Assembly (NCBI RefSeq): GCF_000237925.1
Contig: NC_031495.1
Location: forward strand, 25,686,872-25,750,871
Length of the DNA stretch: 64,000 bases
Source of the DNA: Schistosoma mansoni
Lineage: Eukaryota > Platyhelminthes > Trematoda > Strigeidida > Schistosomatidae
Direction of reading: 5' to 3'
Of this stretch, positions 11,566 through 24,395 are shown piece after piece (positions within the stretch are counted from its first letter, which is position 1; each line of letters opens with the position of its first letter). The translations under genes were made by a program, and so were the position numbers. Under the pieces are notes generated by a model, which saw only the letters and a list, made by a program, of their open reading frames with translations, had not been told where the DNA came from and ran no database searches.

Positions 11566-12873
11566 CTATAATTAAAAGAGAAGAAATGATTAGGAACATT
11601 AAGTAAAGGATTTTTCTGGAGGAGTTATTGGATTTTCAATATAGTTTTCATCACAAACTGATGCCAGAAAGGGAAATAAAAGTGAACTAATCAAATCTTA
11701 TTTTAATCTAATATAGAATTGTGGATAAGCTATGGTGAAAAAGTCCTAAGTTAAAATGAATCAATCGACTAGTTCTCTTTAGTATTCAACGGTTTCGTAG
11801 CTGATATCAGCTGGTGATAAACATTATATTCAAACTTAGCAATGTTTTAGTAAGCAAAGATAGATAGTGGCTATATCGAGGCAATACGCACAGTATGCAC
11901 ATATGCCAATTAGAGACTGACCAGTTGCAGTCCTAAGCATCAATGGGAAGATTCAAACAAACAATACTAAGTGAATTTAGTAATGTAATACTTTAAATAT
12001 ATATATATATATGACTTACCTCTTTCAAATTCATTTGAAACATTTAGATGGAATATACAAAAAGATAATGCTATATAATACTACATATTTTCATTATGTA
12101 ATGAATTTCAATTAGACTCATTTATAACAAGTCGACTTTCTGATCGATTATTTTAACTCATAAATAGAAACTGGTTAGAAAGATAGACTATCTGTTTAGT
12201 TCACACGTGATATACTTCATTCTCTTCTCTTTCTGCTAGCTTTCAATATTAATAAGCCAATAGGAAATATTATAAATGGGCTAGTTTATATTTGATCAAA
12301 TTGAAAGAGAGTAAATTTCAGTAGGAGGAGAATTGGACAACCTTGGGGAAAATAAAAATGAGGTAGGAAAAAAAATTGATAACTCATGTAAAAACCACCA
12401 ACAGTCATGATTCTGTTTTTTAAAAAATCGTCATCTTATACATAACTAAACTCCTTAGTAACATTATTATCAATGGGATTCAATCATAATAAAGCTAATG
12501 ATCTAGTAATGCCTAAATATAACTAAAATAACTCATAATGTCATTGAATAAGAAAAAGAGAATTCAGCGAAGAAAATTTTCTTTTCGACGAAATCATAAT
12601 ATAATACTACTACGATGGCAACTATTTTCGATAAATATACTTATACAATAATAAATTATTTATATATGTATATGTTGATATATAAGTAGTGCATAAATAT
12701 CTGTCTGAAAATTAAGAAAATATAAAAATTGAAAGTGTATATTTACTATGACAACGGATAGATTTATTTTTAGAAGATTGAGAAAGTGTTCAGCTTTAAA
12801 AATCCTTAATAGTTGAAAGGATAGATAGCTTACTTCATTCTGAATGATTTTCTTGTAGTTACTTATACATTAC
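11566..12873 (-). other. putative 7B2 intron
   Basis: AT-rich, with no coding signal. It contains an Sm-alpha-like repeat tail at 11851-11979 and a short TA run near 12001. It counts as an intron only if the first exon at 12874-12903 is right. Confidence 0.4.
11851..11979 (+). repeat. Sm-alpha-like repeat, internally deleted copy
   Basis: It begins TAAGCAAAGATAGATAGTGG and jumps directly to the tail block ATATCGAGGCAATACGCACA, ending ACAATACTAAGTGAATTT. The tRNA-like and hammerhead parts present in the copies at 21976 and 31796 are missing. Confidence 0.7.
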
Positions 12874-12903
12874 CTTATGTAAATAAGATAAGTAAACAAA
12901 CAT
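12874..12903 (-). CDS. possible first coding exon of 7B2
   Basis: On the minus strand an ATG opens ten codons (MFVYLSYLHK) ending at a GTAATG donor in phase 0, which fits the phase-0 start of the main 7B2 exon 1,308 bases away. Joined, they give a short start with Lys/Arg before the hydrophobic run, a credible signal peptide. Further in-frame ATGs lie upstream (12927 leftwards), so the true start could be earlier. The evidence is phase fit and peptide character only; other short exons are possible. Confidence 0.4.
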
Positions 12904-13489
12904 GTTATGATGTATGTACATGTTCATGTTATTTTGCATAACTAGTTTGATGTCATGGATGTGAGTGATTAAAAAGGCTAATAACTGGAATGAAACTGCT
13001 ATTAAGCTCTTCCTAGTATTGCAGTTATACTCTAAGCTGATGTTAATTCATTACAAAAATGATCTTTAAACCAGTGTACCACTTTCAATAAATACTTCAC
13101 TAAAGGAAAATATTCTTGAATTGTCTCAGTGTGCATAAAAATGCTTCTCAAAACGGAATACATCAATTAGATGCTTTGACAAAATACATAAACAAAAGAC
13201 AATTTATTTTGTATTTCATTTCTTGTATAATCTGTAAATTCGAAAATTTCTAGAAAATACCAAATCATTATTGCTTATCAATGTTCCTGACTATCAGATC
13301 ATATGTACTAATTATGAAACGTTACATAACGTCAATATAATCCCACTTGATTGAACTTTTTTCTAAGATTTTTAGAGAATTTAGAAACAAATCCCACTGT
13401 GGAATGAGATCGTTTGAAAAATCATTGTATACCAAGGAATATTAAAGAGATATTTAGCCTTCATTTTGAACTCTTTAAAGATGAATACC

Positions 13490-14833
13490 TATGACCCGAC
13501 ATGTGATTGAGATAATGAGCTTTGTGATGAGATGGGAACTACTGGATCGTTAACCATTTATTTTCAAACTTTCAGAGATAAGAAAGACGAATGTCAACAA
13601 ATTGTACAGAATTTGAAGTGAATATACTTCTCCCTAGATGAAAAACATTGTCTTCTAGAACTCATCGATTTATGCCTAACGACATATTTTCAATTCAACA
13701 ACAAATGCTACGAACAAACAAAAAGAACACCGATGGGATCACCAATATCGGGACTTGTCGCAAAAGCAGTAATGTAGAGGCTAGAAACCGCGATCTTACC
13801 AGTGATCAAGCCCAAAATTTGGATTCCTTACGTAAACTAAAAATTCATCATCGTCAAAAAGGATGAACTAGAAAACACCCACAGGCTGACCAACAACGTG
13901 TTCAATGACATCAAGTTCCCCATGGAACAAAAGTCTAATGACAAGCTATCATTCTTGGATATATTAATCACCAGAACCAACACAAGTAAACTGGAAACTA
14001 TAGTGTACAGGAAGCCGACTAACACTGATCAAATTCTCAACTACAATAGCAACAACCCAAAAGCTCACAAAATCAACCGCGTACAAACTTTGTTCAAGAG
14101 GGTGAGGATACACTGAAACACAATTGCAGCACGAAAAAATCAAGAAAAATACTTGAAGACCATCCTTCAAAAGAACGGCTACTCAAACAACTTCATCGAA
14201 AAATACCAGCCGCACCCATCATCAGAAACAAAGTCAAGTACAGAAATTGACAAAAGGATCACCCTACCATACATAAAATGTATGTCAGAAACGACAACAA
14301 GACTGCTGAAAACCTTCGGAATAGGTGTTGCGTACAAACCAACAAAATCCCTCCATTCAATCTTATGCAAACCAAAGATGAAATGACAAAAGAAAACAAA
14401 CCAAACATCATCTACAAAATAATTTATGCCAACTGCGACAAACACTACATCGTACAAAGCGGACACCCTCTTCATCTTCGTCCGCATGAACATCAATTAG
14501 CAGTCAAACTCCGTGACATGTCTTCACTTATATCAATGCACGTAGACAACTGCGGACACATTCGACTGGAAAAATGTGGAGATTTCGGATAGAGGCAATT
14601 CCGAAAACACCATAGAATTCTTAGAAGCTTGGCACTCAGGTCAATCAGCAATAAACAAGCACATTGAAATCAATCCAACTTATCAACCAATTAGGAAAAT
14701 TATGCTGAAACTTGAGAACAAAAATCAAACCAATAGGAGATACAATCAAAACAAAGTAAACAATGACAGATTTAAGGTCAACATGAACCAATCAACATCG
14801 AGGTGTACAGCACAAGCTGTGAACCTTAATTAA
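13490..14833 (+). mobile_element. Penelope-like retroelement, decayed 3' part (RT core and GIY-YIG region)
   Basis: Penelope-like elements encode a reverse transcriptase followed by a GIY-YIG endonuclease and are not retroviruses. In order, the plus strand shows RT blocks (PMGSPISGLVAKAV, then FIIVKK-like residues, then DKLSFLDILI and the spacer TIVYRKPTNTDQ), a basic linker, and the GIY-YIG region IIYKIIYANCDKHYIVQSG followed by LRPHEHQLAVK, as in family members with a CDKxYIGxTG motif. The end resembles the family C-terminus (EAWHSGQSAINKHIEINP). The 5' half is absent, and the reading frame is interrupted several times, so the copy is dead. Base composition is visibly less AT-rich than the flanks. 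Schistosome genomes are known to hold Penelope-like elements. Confidence 0.85.
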
Positions 14834-16619
14834 TGATTGATAAATGATACAAAACAATCTTGAAAATGGAATCTTCTATATAAAGTGCACTTTACAGTTA
14901 TCATGTGTTTTTAAAATAATTCTTGTACTACTCATAGTAGCATGAGTAAAACATTAGACTTTTACAATCATTTATATTTATATGCGTAATGAAATACCAG
15001 AACCTCGGCTTGTTTTAGATTCTAATCTTCTCTTTTTTAGAGCTAATTCCCTTTATTTTTAAAGGATAATTTTGGTGAAGATATTTGGTCAAATTTATGG
15101 GAAGCTCAATAAAATGCATCTTCCATTTTATCTAGTGGCAGGGTAATCCTCGGGAATATTCCTAGAAAGGACACGTTCTATGAAATCCAAATAACCTGCT
15201 TCAGAAGGATAGGCAAACTGCTCAATAATTAACTGGGACTATATCCTTATGCATGTATGATTTATCTTTATTTATTTACCTTTATGTGTACATATATCCT
15301 ACTGTGGTCTCACCATAAGTGATAATTTATTTCCATCTGACTGTATTCCAATTAATCTTCTTTGTATAACTCAATCAAGTGATTTATTTTAATACACTTC
15401 ATTCAAGAAAACGTTTGTTACGTAATCAATTGTTACATTTAGCTCATTCAAATTATTTAGAGACTTTATGCAAAACTAACTTTCACTAGTGACATAGAAA
15501 AAATTATGAAGATTCGATGATTGTGTTTAACTTGATGACAAGTATAAAGCTAATTATTCAGCTTATTTAGTTTAACACAACAGTTATGACATGCGCCAGA
15601 AATAAAACCATAGCTCTAATTCTTTTACATAACTTATCCTTTCAAATAGGAAAATACAGTCCACTTAGATAACAAGACATTATTATTGCTATTATTCCCT
15701 TCTGACTATATGTCCACTTAATGAATGATTCAGTGAAATTGTTTAGAGATAACTGGACGTCATAAATAGAATAAAGATATCACGGCCGTAACAAAACCAT
15801 GAAATCTCGAATAAGATCCCATGGTCCCATACTTCTCAAATACGTATAAATATGTAAAAATGGTTGTGATTACTATTTTTGTTTCAACAAGATACAATGA
15901 CGCAAATAGCTTTCAATAACAGCTATCTGTCTGCATTCTCTATAAATTGTTTCTACAAATTATCTAAATTTAGTCAACGGTAAGCTTTAAATTACCATCA
16001 TATGTATTCAGTTTTATTGGGGGATTCTTCGAAATATCTCATGATTCTGATCAAATTGAATAAAATTTCGGAAAATTTTGTTACTACTAGTGACGTGATT
16101 TTATTCATTAAAATCGTTATTTAACATTTATGTAGACGATCCAGTTGTATTTTACCTGGTCAAAAAGATACACATTTTAATTTGATACACAGAATGATCA
16201 GATCTGTAAAGTTTCTATGCTAATTCGCAAACCATTTTATATTCCCTTTAAAGTATAAATAGTATAGTGATACGATAATGTTTAATGCGAAAAATATGTG
16301 ATGACTTTACAACTCAACCTTCTTGATATATCTTAGAACCTATGTACTTATCAATGTACTTTATATGAAAACAAATAAATGTCGAAATACATTAACAAGC
16401 TGATAATTTATAATATTAAAGGGAGAAATAGTGAAATACCTTAAGAATTTTCATCTAAATACATGAAGGTGATTAACTATTTCAAAGATTTTCAAATAAA
16501 TAAACTAAGCTGATGTCATATTTTTGCCAGCATATATGATTACGTCTTCAACAACTTCCTTGAGCAAACTTATACTACTGGGAAAAATATAGCTACATTC
16601 TACCATTTATTTAATAGTG
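14834..16619. other. non-coding stretch
   Basis: AT-rich sequence without any exon, RNA gene or repeat that I can support. Confidence 0.5.
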
Positions 16620-16975
16620 AAACTAATGAGTCCATTAAAGCTAGACAACCATGAAAAACCCGAAACCACTGGATGACCCTTTCGTCCTATTGTGGGACCC
16701 CTCAGCAGTACACATCCACGACACCGCACACGGGACTCAAACCCAGGACCTTCGGTCTCGCGCTCGAGCGCTTAACCTCTGGACCACTGAGCTGGCATCC
16801 AACGGTGCTAATATCTAAACTCAATCAATTCACCAAATTGCACCACTGTCCACCTCTGTCTTCAGTGAATCACTGCCTCACAACAGTTACGAGTGAACTC
16901 CATTGATCACAGTTTCTCACTAGAACTCCAAGAAATACCTTTAGAAACCAGTCACCAGGGAGCAAATAATGATTA
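16620..16975 (-). repeat. tRNA-derived repeat with hammerhead core (second family), full-length copy
   Basis: On the minus strand the unit carries a tRNA-like region with A-box-like TGGTCCAGAGGTTAAGCG and a B-box-like GGGTTTGAGTCCC. A hammerhead-like stretch follows: CTGAGGG, stem II GTCCCACAATAGGAC, GAAA, then CAGTGG. The outer end reads TTGTCTAGCTTTAATGG. The last base of the CTGANGA box is changed (A9 to G), so this ribozyme is probably inactive. It is colinear with the copy at 26635-26985 over its whole length. Confidence 0.75.
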
Positions 16976-17813
16976 TTATCAGAAAGGGGATTTTGTCGAG
17001 ATTGTAGTAATCTAATAGTTGTATTTATAAGTCAATCACTACTTATTTCACACTGATAATTTTATCAAATTTGAATGCTACTTGTTAAATCATAAACAGA
17101 TTTGACTGATTCAACTTTTTTTTGGCAGAAGAAATAAATAAACAAAACTGATTAACTCAGGAAAGAAAACAAGATTTATTTATCATTATTCCTTTCTTAT
17201 CTGTTGTTGTTGTTTTTTCTCATCGTTATGAGTATTGTTAGTATTTATTCTTCTATTCTATTATGTTATCCACAAAAATAAGGTAAGTTGTTTATACACG
17301 ATGGTAACAATCACTGATTTCTCTTTATTCACAATTAAGTTAAAATTTTTGAGTTTAATATAACTGAACTTTGGAAAATATAAGAATTTGTGAAACTATA
17401 TCTGCAAAATATCTATTCCCAGTAGTATTTATTTTGTTATGATTAAGATAAATGTTACACAATGTATAGATTACTCAGTTTTATTTTGAATATTGTGAAA
17501 CAAAACAGAATTCGTTTATCAGTATCTAAGTAATTGAGTGTTTTATTTTTGAATATTAGTTTAAGTTTTAAGACTATTTTCACTACTGACTAACAATAAA
17601 AGTACTACTTCCTTTACAACAGTTTTTTTTCTAAATGATGATAATCTATTAATAAAGTTATACTGAAATAGTGAATTACTCAATGGAACTATTCTGAACC
17701 TTGTGTCAAGAATAAACAAACAAGTTTTGAATTTTTAAACAAACATTTTACATTCATATAACAAAATAAAAATTCTCAAATACATGCGAATGAGATACAA
17801 ATAGAACTATGTA
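16976..17813. other. non-coding stretch
   Basis: Nothing recognised beyond AT-rich, homopolymer-laden DNA. Confidence 0.5.
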
Positions 17814-18083
17814 TATAAGCAAAGATGAATAGTGGCTAGTAGTGGAATCCAGGACGCGCGTTTCGTCCCATTTGGGACTCGTCAACTGGATGTACGTGCA
17901 TTTCAGAGTTGATGTTCACTCTGGGACTCGAACCCAGTACCTTTCGCTTCAAACGCCATCGCTTTATACACTCAGCTACTGAGTCCTGATAGCCACTTGC
18001 TTGTGCAATAGGGTGAAGTTTGAATTCACTTAGTATTGTTTGTTTGAATCTTCAAACAAACGATACTAAGTTAATTCAGAACT
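17814..18083 (-). repeat. Sm-alpha-like SINE with tRNA-like head and decayed hammerhead
   Basis: On the minus strand: a tRNA-like region with A box TAGCTGAGTG and B box GGTTCGAGTCC (around 17925-17990), then a hammerhead: TTGACGA, stem II GTCCCAAATGGGAC, GAAA, CGCGCG, TC and CTGGATTCCAC. The first core base is T where C is invariant (C3), so cleavage is likely lost. The right end forms a palindrome of about 26 bases per arm (18028-18083) made by two element tails meeting tail to tail. The family resembles the schistosome Sm-alpha repeat. Confidence 0.8.
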
Positions 18084-19049
18084 ATGTATAATTTAAGTAG
18101 AAAACGGATACTATTTAATATCACTTTTTTTGATCTTTCAAAAAGCTATTCATGACTTCTCAAGTTCATTTTGTATTTAAAACTTATTCCCTAAAATTTA
18201 CCATTCAACTAGAGATAAACGTCTGATAATTGTTTTTGGCATGTTCAAATTTCAGTCGCAAAACATAGTTTAACAACTTATCACCTTAAACCATAATACT
18301 TACTAGTCATCCATCCTTTAAATACTTAATAAGCAAAAATATAAATAACTTTAAACTCAACCCTTTATCAAATCATAATCATCAGATTAATAGCACCCTA
18401 TGTGAAAAGGTTTTAGTTAATAAAAATGATTAATCATACTTTACTTAATATCATCCTGTAACCAAGCAGTTCGTTCAGAGTATTAAGATGGAAGTTGTAG
18501 AAATTGTCAATATAATTTAGAAAAATAAACATTTTAAAATTAAAAGAGAAAATCACTTTTACCTACTCAATTACTAACTAGACACATTTCTTAGCTCAAT
18601 TAACTGCCTGGGATTTTTACTACCCCACACATACGATAAGATGTATTAAGTTCTTTTAAATTTACTATAAATTAATTTTGATTTTTTACAAAGAAATTAC
18701 TAAATGCTAAAGCATACAATGTAAATAATGGTTGCTATCCAACTCACAAGGGATTCCTGTGGCCTAGATATTTTAAGTTTGTTCGTAAATTGGACTTAGT
18801 TACAAATTCTCAAAGTGATTTATAAACTCTAAGTCTTTGGATAATCAAACTCATCACATTTTAGTTCCAAATAAGTTATGTTTTCGAAATAAAAATCTAT
18901 CAGAAAAAATGACCGGAAGAAACTATACACTAGGGTTTTAAATTCTTTATTTCTTCGCAAAAACTTTGACAATGGTTGTTTGAAAACTGTAACCAATAAA
19001 ATATTAAAACTATCTTAATATTAATTCATATATGTATTGGTTGCTAGAA
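18084..19049. other. non-coding stretch
   Basis: No feature recognised. Confidence 0.5.
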
Positions 19050-19132
19050 TCTTTCGATTGATGAGTCCCAAATAGGACGAAGCTCGAGTCTTGAATTCCA
19101 CTGCTAGTTACCATCCATCTCTACAATCTTGA
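19050..19132 (+). repeat. hammerhead-region fragment of the Sm-alpha-like repeat
   Basis: It reads TTGATGAGTCCCAAATAGGA then CGAAGCTCGAGTCTTGAATT and CCACTGCTAG, followed by CCATCCATCTCT. This is the hammerhead and downstream stem I side only; C3 and the GAAA box are changed, so it should be inactive. Confidence 0.65.
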
Positions 19133-21975
19133 TATTGTTTACTTTATTTTGATATTCAAATTAGTACGATTTATACTACATCTCGCCATAATTCTTATTA
19201 ATATTAGGTTTTCACTCCTTCAGTTTGACTTTTGTATCCTAGATAAAAATGTCTTAACAAGTACATATGTGATCAAATATTTTGGGACGTCTGATCAAAG
19301 GCATCTAAAAATCACAAAAATGATTTTTGCTTCAATTTGTTAGGATAAATGCCATCATCTTAGCTAATCAAAACAAGAAATAATCAACGCAACTTATATC
19401 CAGAGTTCGCGTCAATCGAGAAATTAAATCGTCTGGAAATGAAGTTACACTGAAAATTATAACAAGAAACATCATAGCAATGTACACATTACCTCGCAAG
19501 TGATCAAACCAAGAACTATGATTGAAAGTTCAACGTTCTACAATCTTAACTTTTGTTAATTCATAATACTGTACCTCAGTCTTTAATAAAAACTATCGTC
19601 GTATAAGGCGGTCTCTAAAAATTTTTATTTTGACCTAACTCTTTTTATTTAGGTACCCTATGCAGAAAATCAAGTATTTTACCACGCAACTGTGCATATT
19701 CTTAGGACATTGTGTTTTCATGGTCTGATTAATTATGTCTTCAAATTCGACAAAATTCAAGAATATAAGGAAGAACTGTGATTACACATGCCTAATCAGC
19801 TATTAAACACAAGAAACCTCTGTTAGGTTTATGCATCTAACATTGAAAAAAATATTCCTTATAGATTATGGCTGACTGTTGGCCTTGCTATCAAATAATT
19901 TATGTTTCGTCAAATCTCCATTATTGTTTCTTCAATCTACTTGGAGCTTTATGGTTTCCAACAGAATAACAATTGTTCTTTAATTGAGACATGTATTTAT
20001 GCATATAAATCCTTTTTAATTGCCTTACTTCAACTTACACATATCTAAATTATTACGAAGTTAACATGATAAGAATGACAAATATTGAATATTTATCATA
20101 CTGATTATATGTTAAGTTGTTTGCATATAATCATTTCACAACACTTCAAATTTTATTTGTAAAGAAGTATGATAACTATAAAGTGTAACAAACAATGTAG
20201 TTGTGAATCATTTTCAGTTAAACAAGTATGTGATTTATTACTGTTATCAATAACTGGGGTTAGTGAAGGTCAGAAACCAACTGTTTATTGACATAGCTAA
20301 ATTAAGTGCTTCATATTGAAGTGTGTTGGAAAGTTTTCTGTACTAAGAACTCAATGACTTTAGAACCTAAAGTTTTTATTCTGTTTAAGATCAGTTAGCT
20401 ATACATAAATATCTTTCCAATATCGGTAACGTATTTTATTTAAACTGAATTAATAACCGAATGTTTTATTTGAATCACTGACACAGCTTGACTAAGGGGT
20501 AAGATATTCCTAGGTGTGATTTGTAAAGTACTGTCTACGATAGCCTCATAACCTCTTTTTTATCTCAGCTGATTCAAAAGATAAATCTTGCAGACTTAAT
20601 CGCTACTTTAAATAAAGATCAATTTAAACCAGCCCCAACCATGTAGAAATATTCACCAAACAGGGCAAAAAATTAGCATATAAAAAGAATAACAAACCTG
20701 TAGTGATAAAGCTTTCAAGATTGTTTTGAAAATAAAGGAAACTTGAGCAATTTTTCTACGTTAAACGGAAATTCCGATATAAAAAGCATTATAACAATAC
20801 AATGATCCATAAAAAAGGTGTCTAAGAATTTGAATATCCTGAACTTCCAGTCGTAAATATTTCTTAGCTGAAAGTGTCAAGAAAGTGATTATGAACTTTG
20901 GGAGCCAAAAGAGAAAATTACTTTCGTAACATTTCTCAAAATGAATGCCATAACAGTGTAACAGTTTAGATATGATAAAACAGTATGCTTCCTGTGAACA
21001 TAAAATTATGAATATTATATAATTCCAATTGTCCAATTTACGTAATCCGAAAAAAACAGTTTTCTTTGAAAAACGTTCGTCAAACGAATAAATTTCTACT
21101 TTTTTTAAAATCCATATCAATACTGTTTGTACACATATTCTATAACTTGTCTATTAAGACTTCTGTTTTAGTCTTGAATTTGGGTATTTTTGACACTTTT
21201 CCAAAGAGAATTTCAATCAGGACTGCGCTGCAATTATAGTTTCTGCTCAAATCATTTTGAATTTCACATGTCTAATAGTGATGAAGCCACCGGTGTACTG
21301 ATAACACAATAAAGTAACACTGTTTTGATCCATAATGATGGATTTACAAACATACATTTATTAAGTTGAGAATATCAAGTATACTGACAATTACAATTTT
21401 ACTAAAACTTTAGAGGTAAATTATAGTATTAGAATAAAACCCCCTGAATATTTCAAGATTTCTGGCAGTGAACACCAAATGAAATAATTGATCTTTATTG
21501 ATAGTGATCACCAAACTTCGATACTAAATATCAGAGAGATTTAAATCAACTGTCACTAATGATTCTTATAAAATAAATTGAGAATTCCCATCTAACTTTT
21601 TCACAACCAAATCATGAATACTGTTGATAGGATATTGAAAATGTAAGATATTATGAGACATATTACTCAACTGAATTATTATTCAGCATTCATTTTTAAT
21701 GTTCGCTATTAAATAAAACCTTAGCGTCATCTTCTTGACTTCATGAAATAAAATGAAAAGGTTAGTCGAAAACAGCTTGAAATCTTATTAGTATATTTCA
21801 TGATTGTTGACAATACATTATTTTTGGTTTCTTTAGGTCAAAACTCGTATATTTAAAAACATTGAATATCATGAAAAGCTTTTCCAGTTTAGTAACAAAA
21901 CAGATTAAAAAAGGTTATTTTACTTCTTGTAAAATATCTGAAGTAATAATCTATCAATAAAAATACTTATAAATA
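19133..21975. other. non-coding stretch
   Basis: The longest open frame here (minus strand, 20761-21120) has no splice support, no family resemblance and the composition of random AT-rich DNA. No other feature. Confidence 0.5.
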
Positions 21976-22277
21976 TATAAGCGAAAATGGATAGTGGCTT
22001 AAAGTAGCTAAGTGGATAACGTTTTGGCGTTTGAAGCGAACGGTACTGGGCTCACGTCCCAGAGTAAACATCAACTCTGAAATGCAGTACATCCAACTGA
22101 CGAAACGCGAGTCCTGAATTCCACTACTAGCCACTATCCATCTTTGCTCATAAATCTTGTGACTTAAGGCAATATCGAGGCAGTTCGCACAGGATGCATA
22201 TATGCCAATAACAGACTGATCAATTGCAGTCCTAAACATCAATGGGAAGATTCAAACAAACAATACTAAGTGAATTT
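21976..22277 (+). repeat. Sm-alpha-like SINE, near full length
   Basis: In order: inverted arm TATAAGCGAAAATGGATAGT, tRNA-like region (TAGCTAAGTGGATAACG, then TGGGCTCACGTCCCAG, a degraded B box), remnant of a hammerhead with stem II lost (ACATCCAACTGACGAAACGC), the second arm ACTATCCATCTTTGCTCATA, and the tail from CAATATCGAGGCA to ACAATACTAAGTGAATTT. Orientation is defined by the tRNA-like head. It shows that the inverted arms enclosing tRNA and ribozyme are part of the element. Confidence 0.8.
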
Positions 22278-23855
22278 TATAGAATTATATGATATGTATG
22301 GATTGAATATTCAACAGATTTATAACTTCTTACAACAGCAAATTTATTCAGTAACATTGAGAAGATACAAGTAAACAGCACCAAGTGAATATATAAATTT
22401 ACTTCCAGTTAGTAACAAATAGTTTCATAATAAATCCTCATGACAAACAGTCTAATGTACACTACATAAAATAGATTTCATTTTTTCATTAAATTTGAAA
22501 TGGTGAAAAGCAACTTTCATTCTTCTCTAATAATTTTTCAATCTACCTATAGCTCATTATTAAGCACCAAATGTATGATCCAACAAATTATAGAGTAGTG
22601 ATACCTTATAATAGTTACACTATGATAATGTGAAAAAAGTATATTCCAGAAAACTTTATGAAATTGTACGTCGTTTCATAGGTGTGGTTCGTAAATTCTT
22701 TTATAATAATTCGGATTCATAAAATATACCTAAAATCAAAAAAAATCTTTTAACAAACAATCAACTCAATAGAAGTGCGGTGTTTATATGAACCAATGAT
22801 TTCTTTGTATTGATGACTGCTTGATTTCTAATTCCAAATACAATACATTCGTTCGTGCTCATCTAATACTTCTTGATTAAATTGCGTTATTTCTGGGATT
22901 ACTGGTATATACTACACTTCAAATACTTCAAATCATAAGAAGAAATCTAGTTTTTAATCAATATTTTTTCTTTAATTTATTGATGTTAAACAGAGTTTCA
23001 AAATGCTTGAACACTAAAACATGCTATCTCATCTTCTAAATGGTTTGGTTTATTGAAAAGAAAAGATTAAATAGTGCACTTGATGTGGTTATGGAAATGA
23101 TCTTTTAAATGCACAGCGAAAACGTTAAAAGAAGTATATTATTTATTTTCTTTTAATGTCTTTCTTTAATTTTTAAAAGTTAATAAATACAAATTCACAC
23201 CTACTAGATGTATTATTGTGATGACATCTAAGTATTATAAGCGTCTCAAATATCTTCCTGAATATGTATGCGCAGTTAGTGTGTGTGTCAATGTGCAACT
23301 CCTCAAGTTTTTACAGTGTTGCCTAGTATCAAATATCTCCCAGTACAGAAATAGGCTACAACTATAAAATACTATTTATGTTAATGCGATGCCTGAAACC
23401 TAACCCTTGTTTTTTTTTCTTCGTTGACATCAGTTTTTAATGTAGCGAACATCGCTATCTAAAACATTTTTCGTTTCTTCATACATTTTCCTTCCTTTTT
23501 TATTACAGTAAATCTAAAAATGATAAAATTTAAAATAAAGAACAACCTGTTGAAATCATTCAGGGTTTTGTTTGTGATTTTAATGTTCAATTATGGTTCG
23601 GGAAAAAAAAGGAAAGTAAGAGAGTTTTCATTGAACTCAGTTTTTAAATGAAAGGTAATTGACGAAATTTGTAATGCATGAGCCTGAATGAGGATAAATG
23701 TATGAAAAATAATTACAGTTTGGTTATAATAACTAATAAACAAATAATTTATGCTATTTACAGAATGATTATCATTGTTAGTTTATCACTACATTTTGAG
23801 CTTTACCATTGGAGTGATGATGTTTAAGAGCTACTATTAATAATTCAAATGAATG
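22278..23855. other. non-coding stretch
   Basis: No feature recognised; a short GT-rich run lies near 23279-23296. Confidence 0.5.
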
Positions 23856-24395
23856 GGTATGTATGTTTATTTATTTAAACATAAAAAATTGGTACAAGGA
23901 GGCACCACATATATATGCTCCACAACGCATCATTCGATTTGTGTGAGGAATAGAGTACTGCCTGGGCGCCCAAACCGAAGCAGGTGGTTTTCTTAGGCAG
24001 CAACACCTGGAGCCTTTGACCTAAAGGTCTAATCCACAAGGCAATGAAGCAACGTTAGGAGATGTAGTCCCATGGTAGTTGGTGACCAACAATTGGTTCA
24101 TACTCCATTTGTTGGTTCAGGACACAGGAGCCGATGTGTGCCATTGGTTTAGAATCAGGGTCTTCCAACTCCCCTATGTGGATCCTACATATCCACCAAC
24201 CTGGTTAAAGCCTCAGAGATTCGGTTTTCGTCCTCTTAATTCGTAAAAAATACCCCCGCTGCGAGGAGGCAGTGAGTAGGACTTCCCTGACAGTAGCTGT
24301 ATACGCCTGGCTATGTGAGAGCATTTCGAAAGAAAGAGCTGGCTTTCCGCACTCTTGGCTGTGCCAAGGCATTTGGGGGTATATACATAATCGAC
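23856..24395 (-). mobile_element. terminal part of an unclassified repeat, probably a retroelement 3' end
   Basis: About 540 bases are much richer in G+C than the surroundings. On the minus strand it starts near CCCCCAAATGCCTTGGCACA, runs through GTGGATTAGACCTTTAGGTC and CTGCTTCGGTTTGGGCGCCC, and ends in an A-rich tail of the type TAAATAAATAAACATACATA. The short A-rich tail suggests a LINE-like 3' end. A related stretch begins at 63897 in the opposite orientation. I see no intact coding frame. Confidence 0.6.

Noticed and set aside
17925-17990. Functional tRNA gene
   Set aside because: A and B boxes are present, but the stretch is part of a dispersed repeat with the same flanks elsewhere, and no complete cloverleaf with paired acceptor arms is apparent.
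20761-21120. 119-codon open frame on the minus strand as a gene
   Set aside because: AT-rich composition, no splice or promoter support, no motif; open frames of this length occur by chance here.
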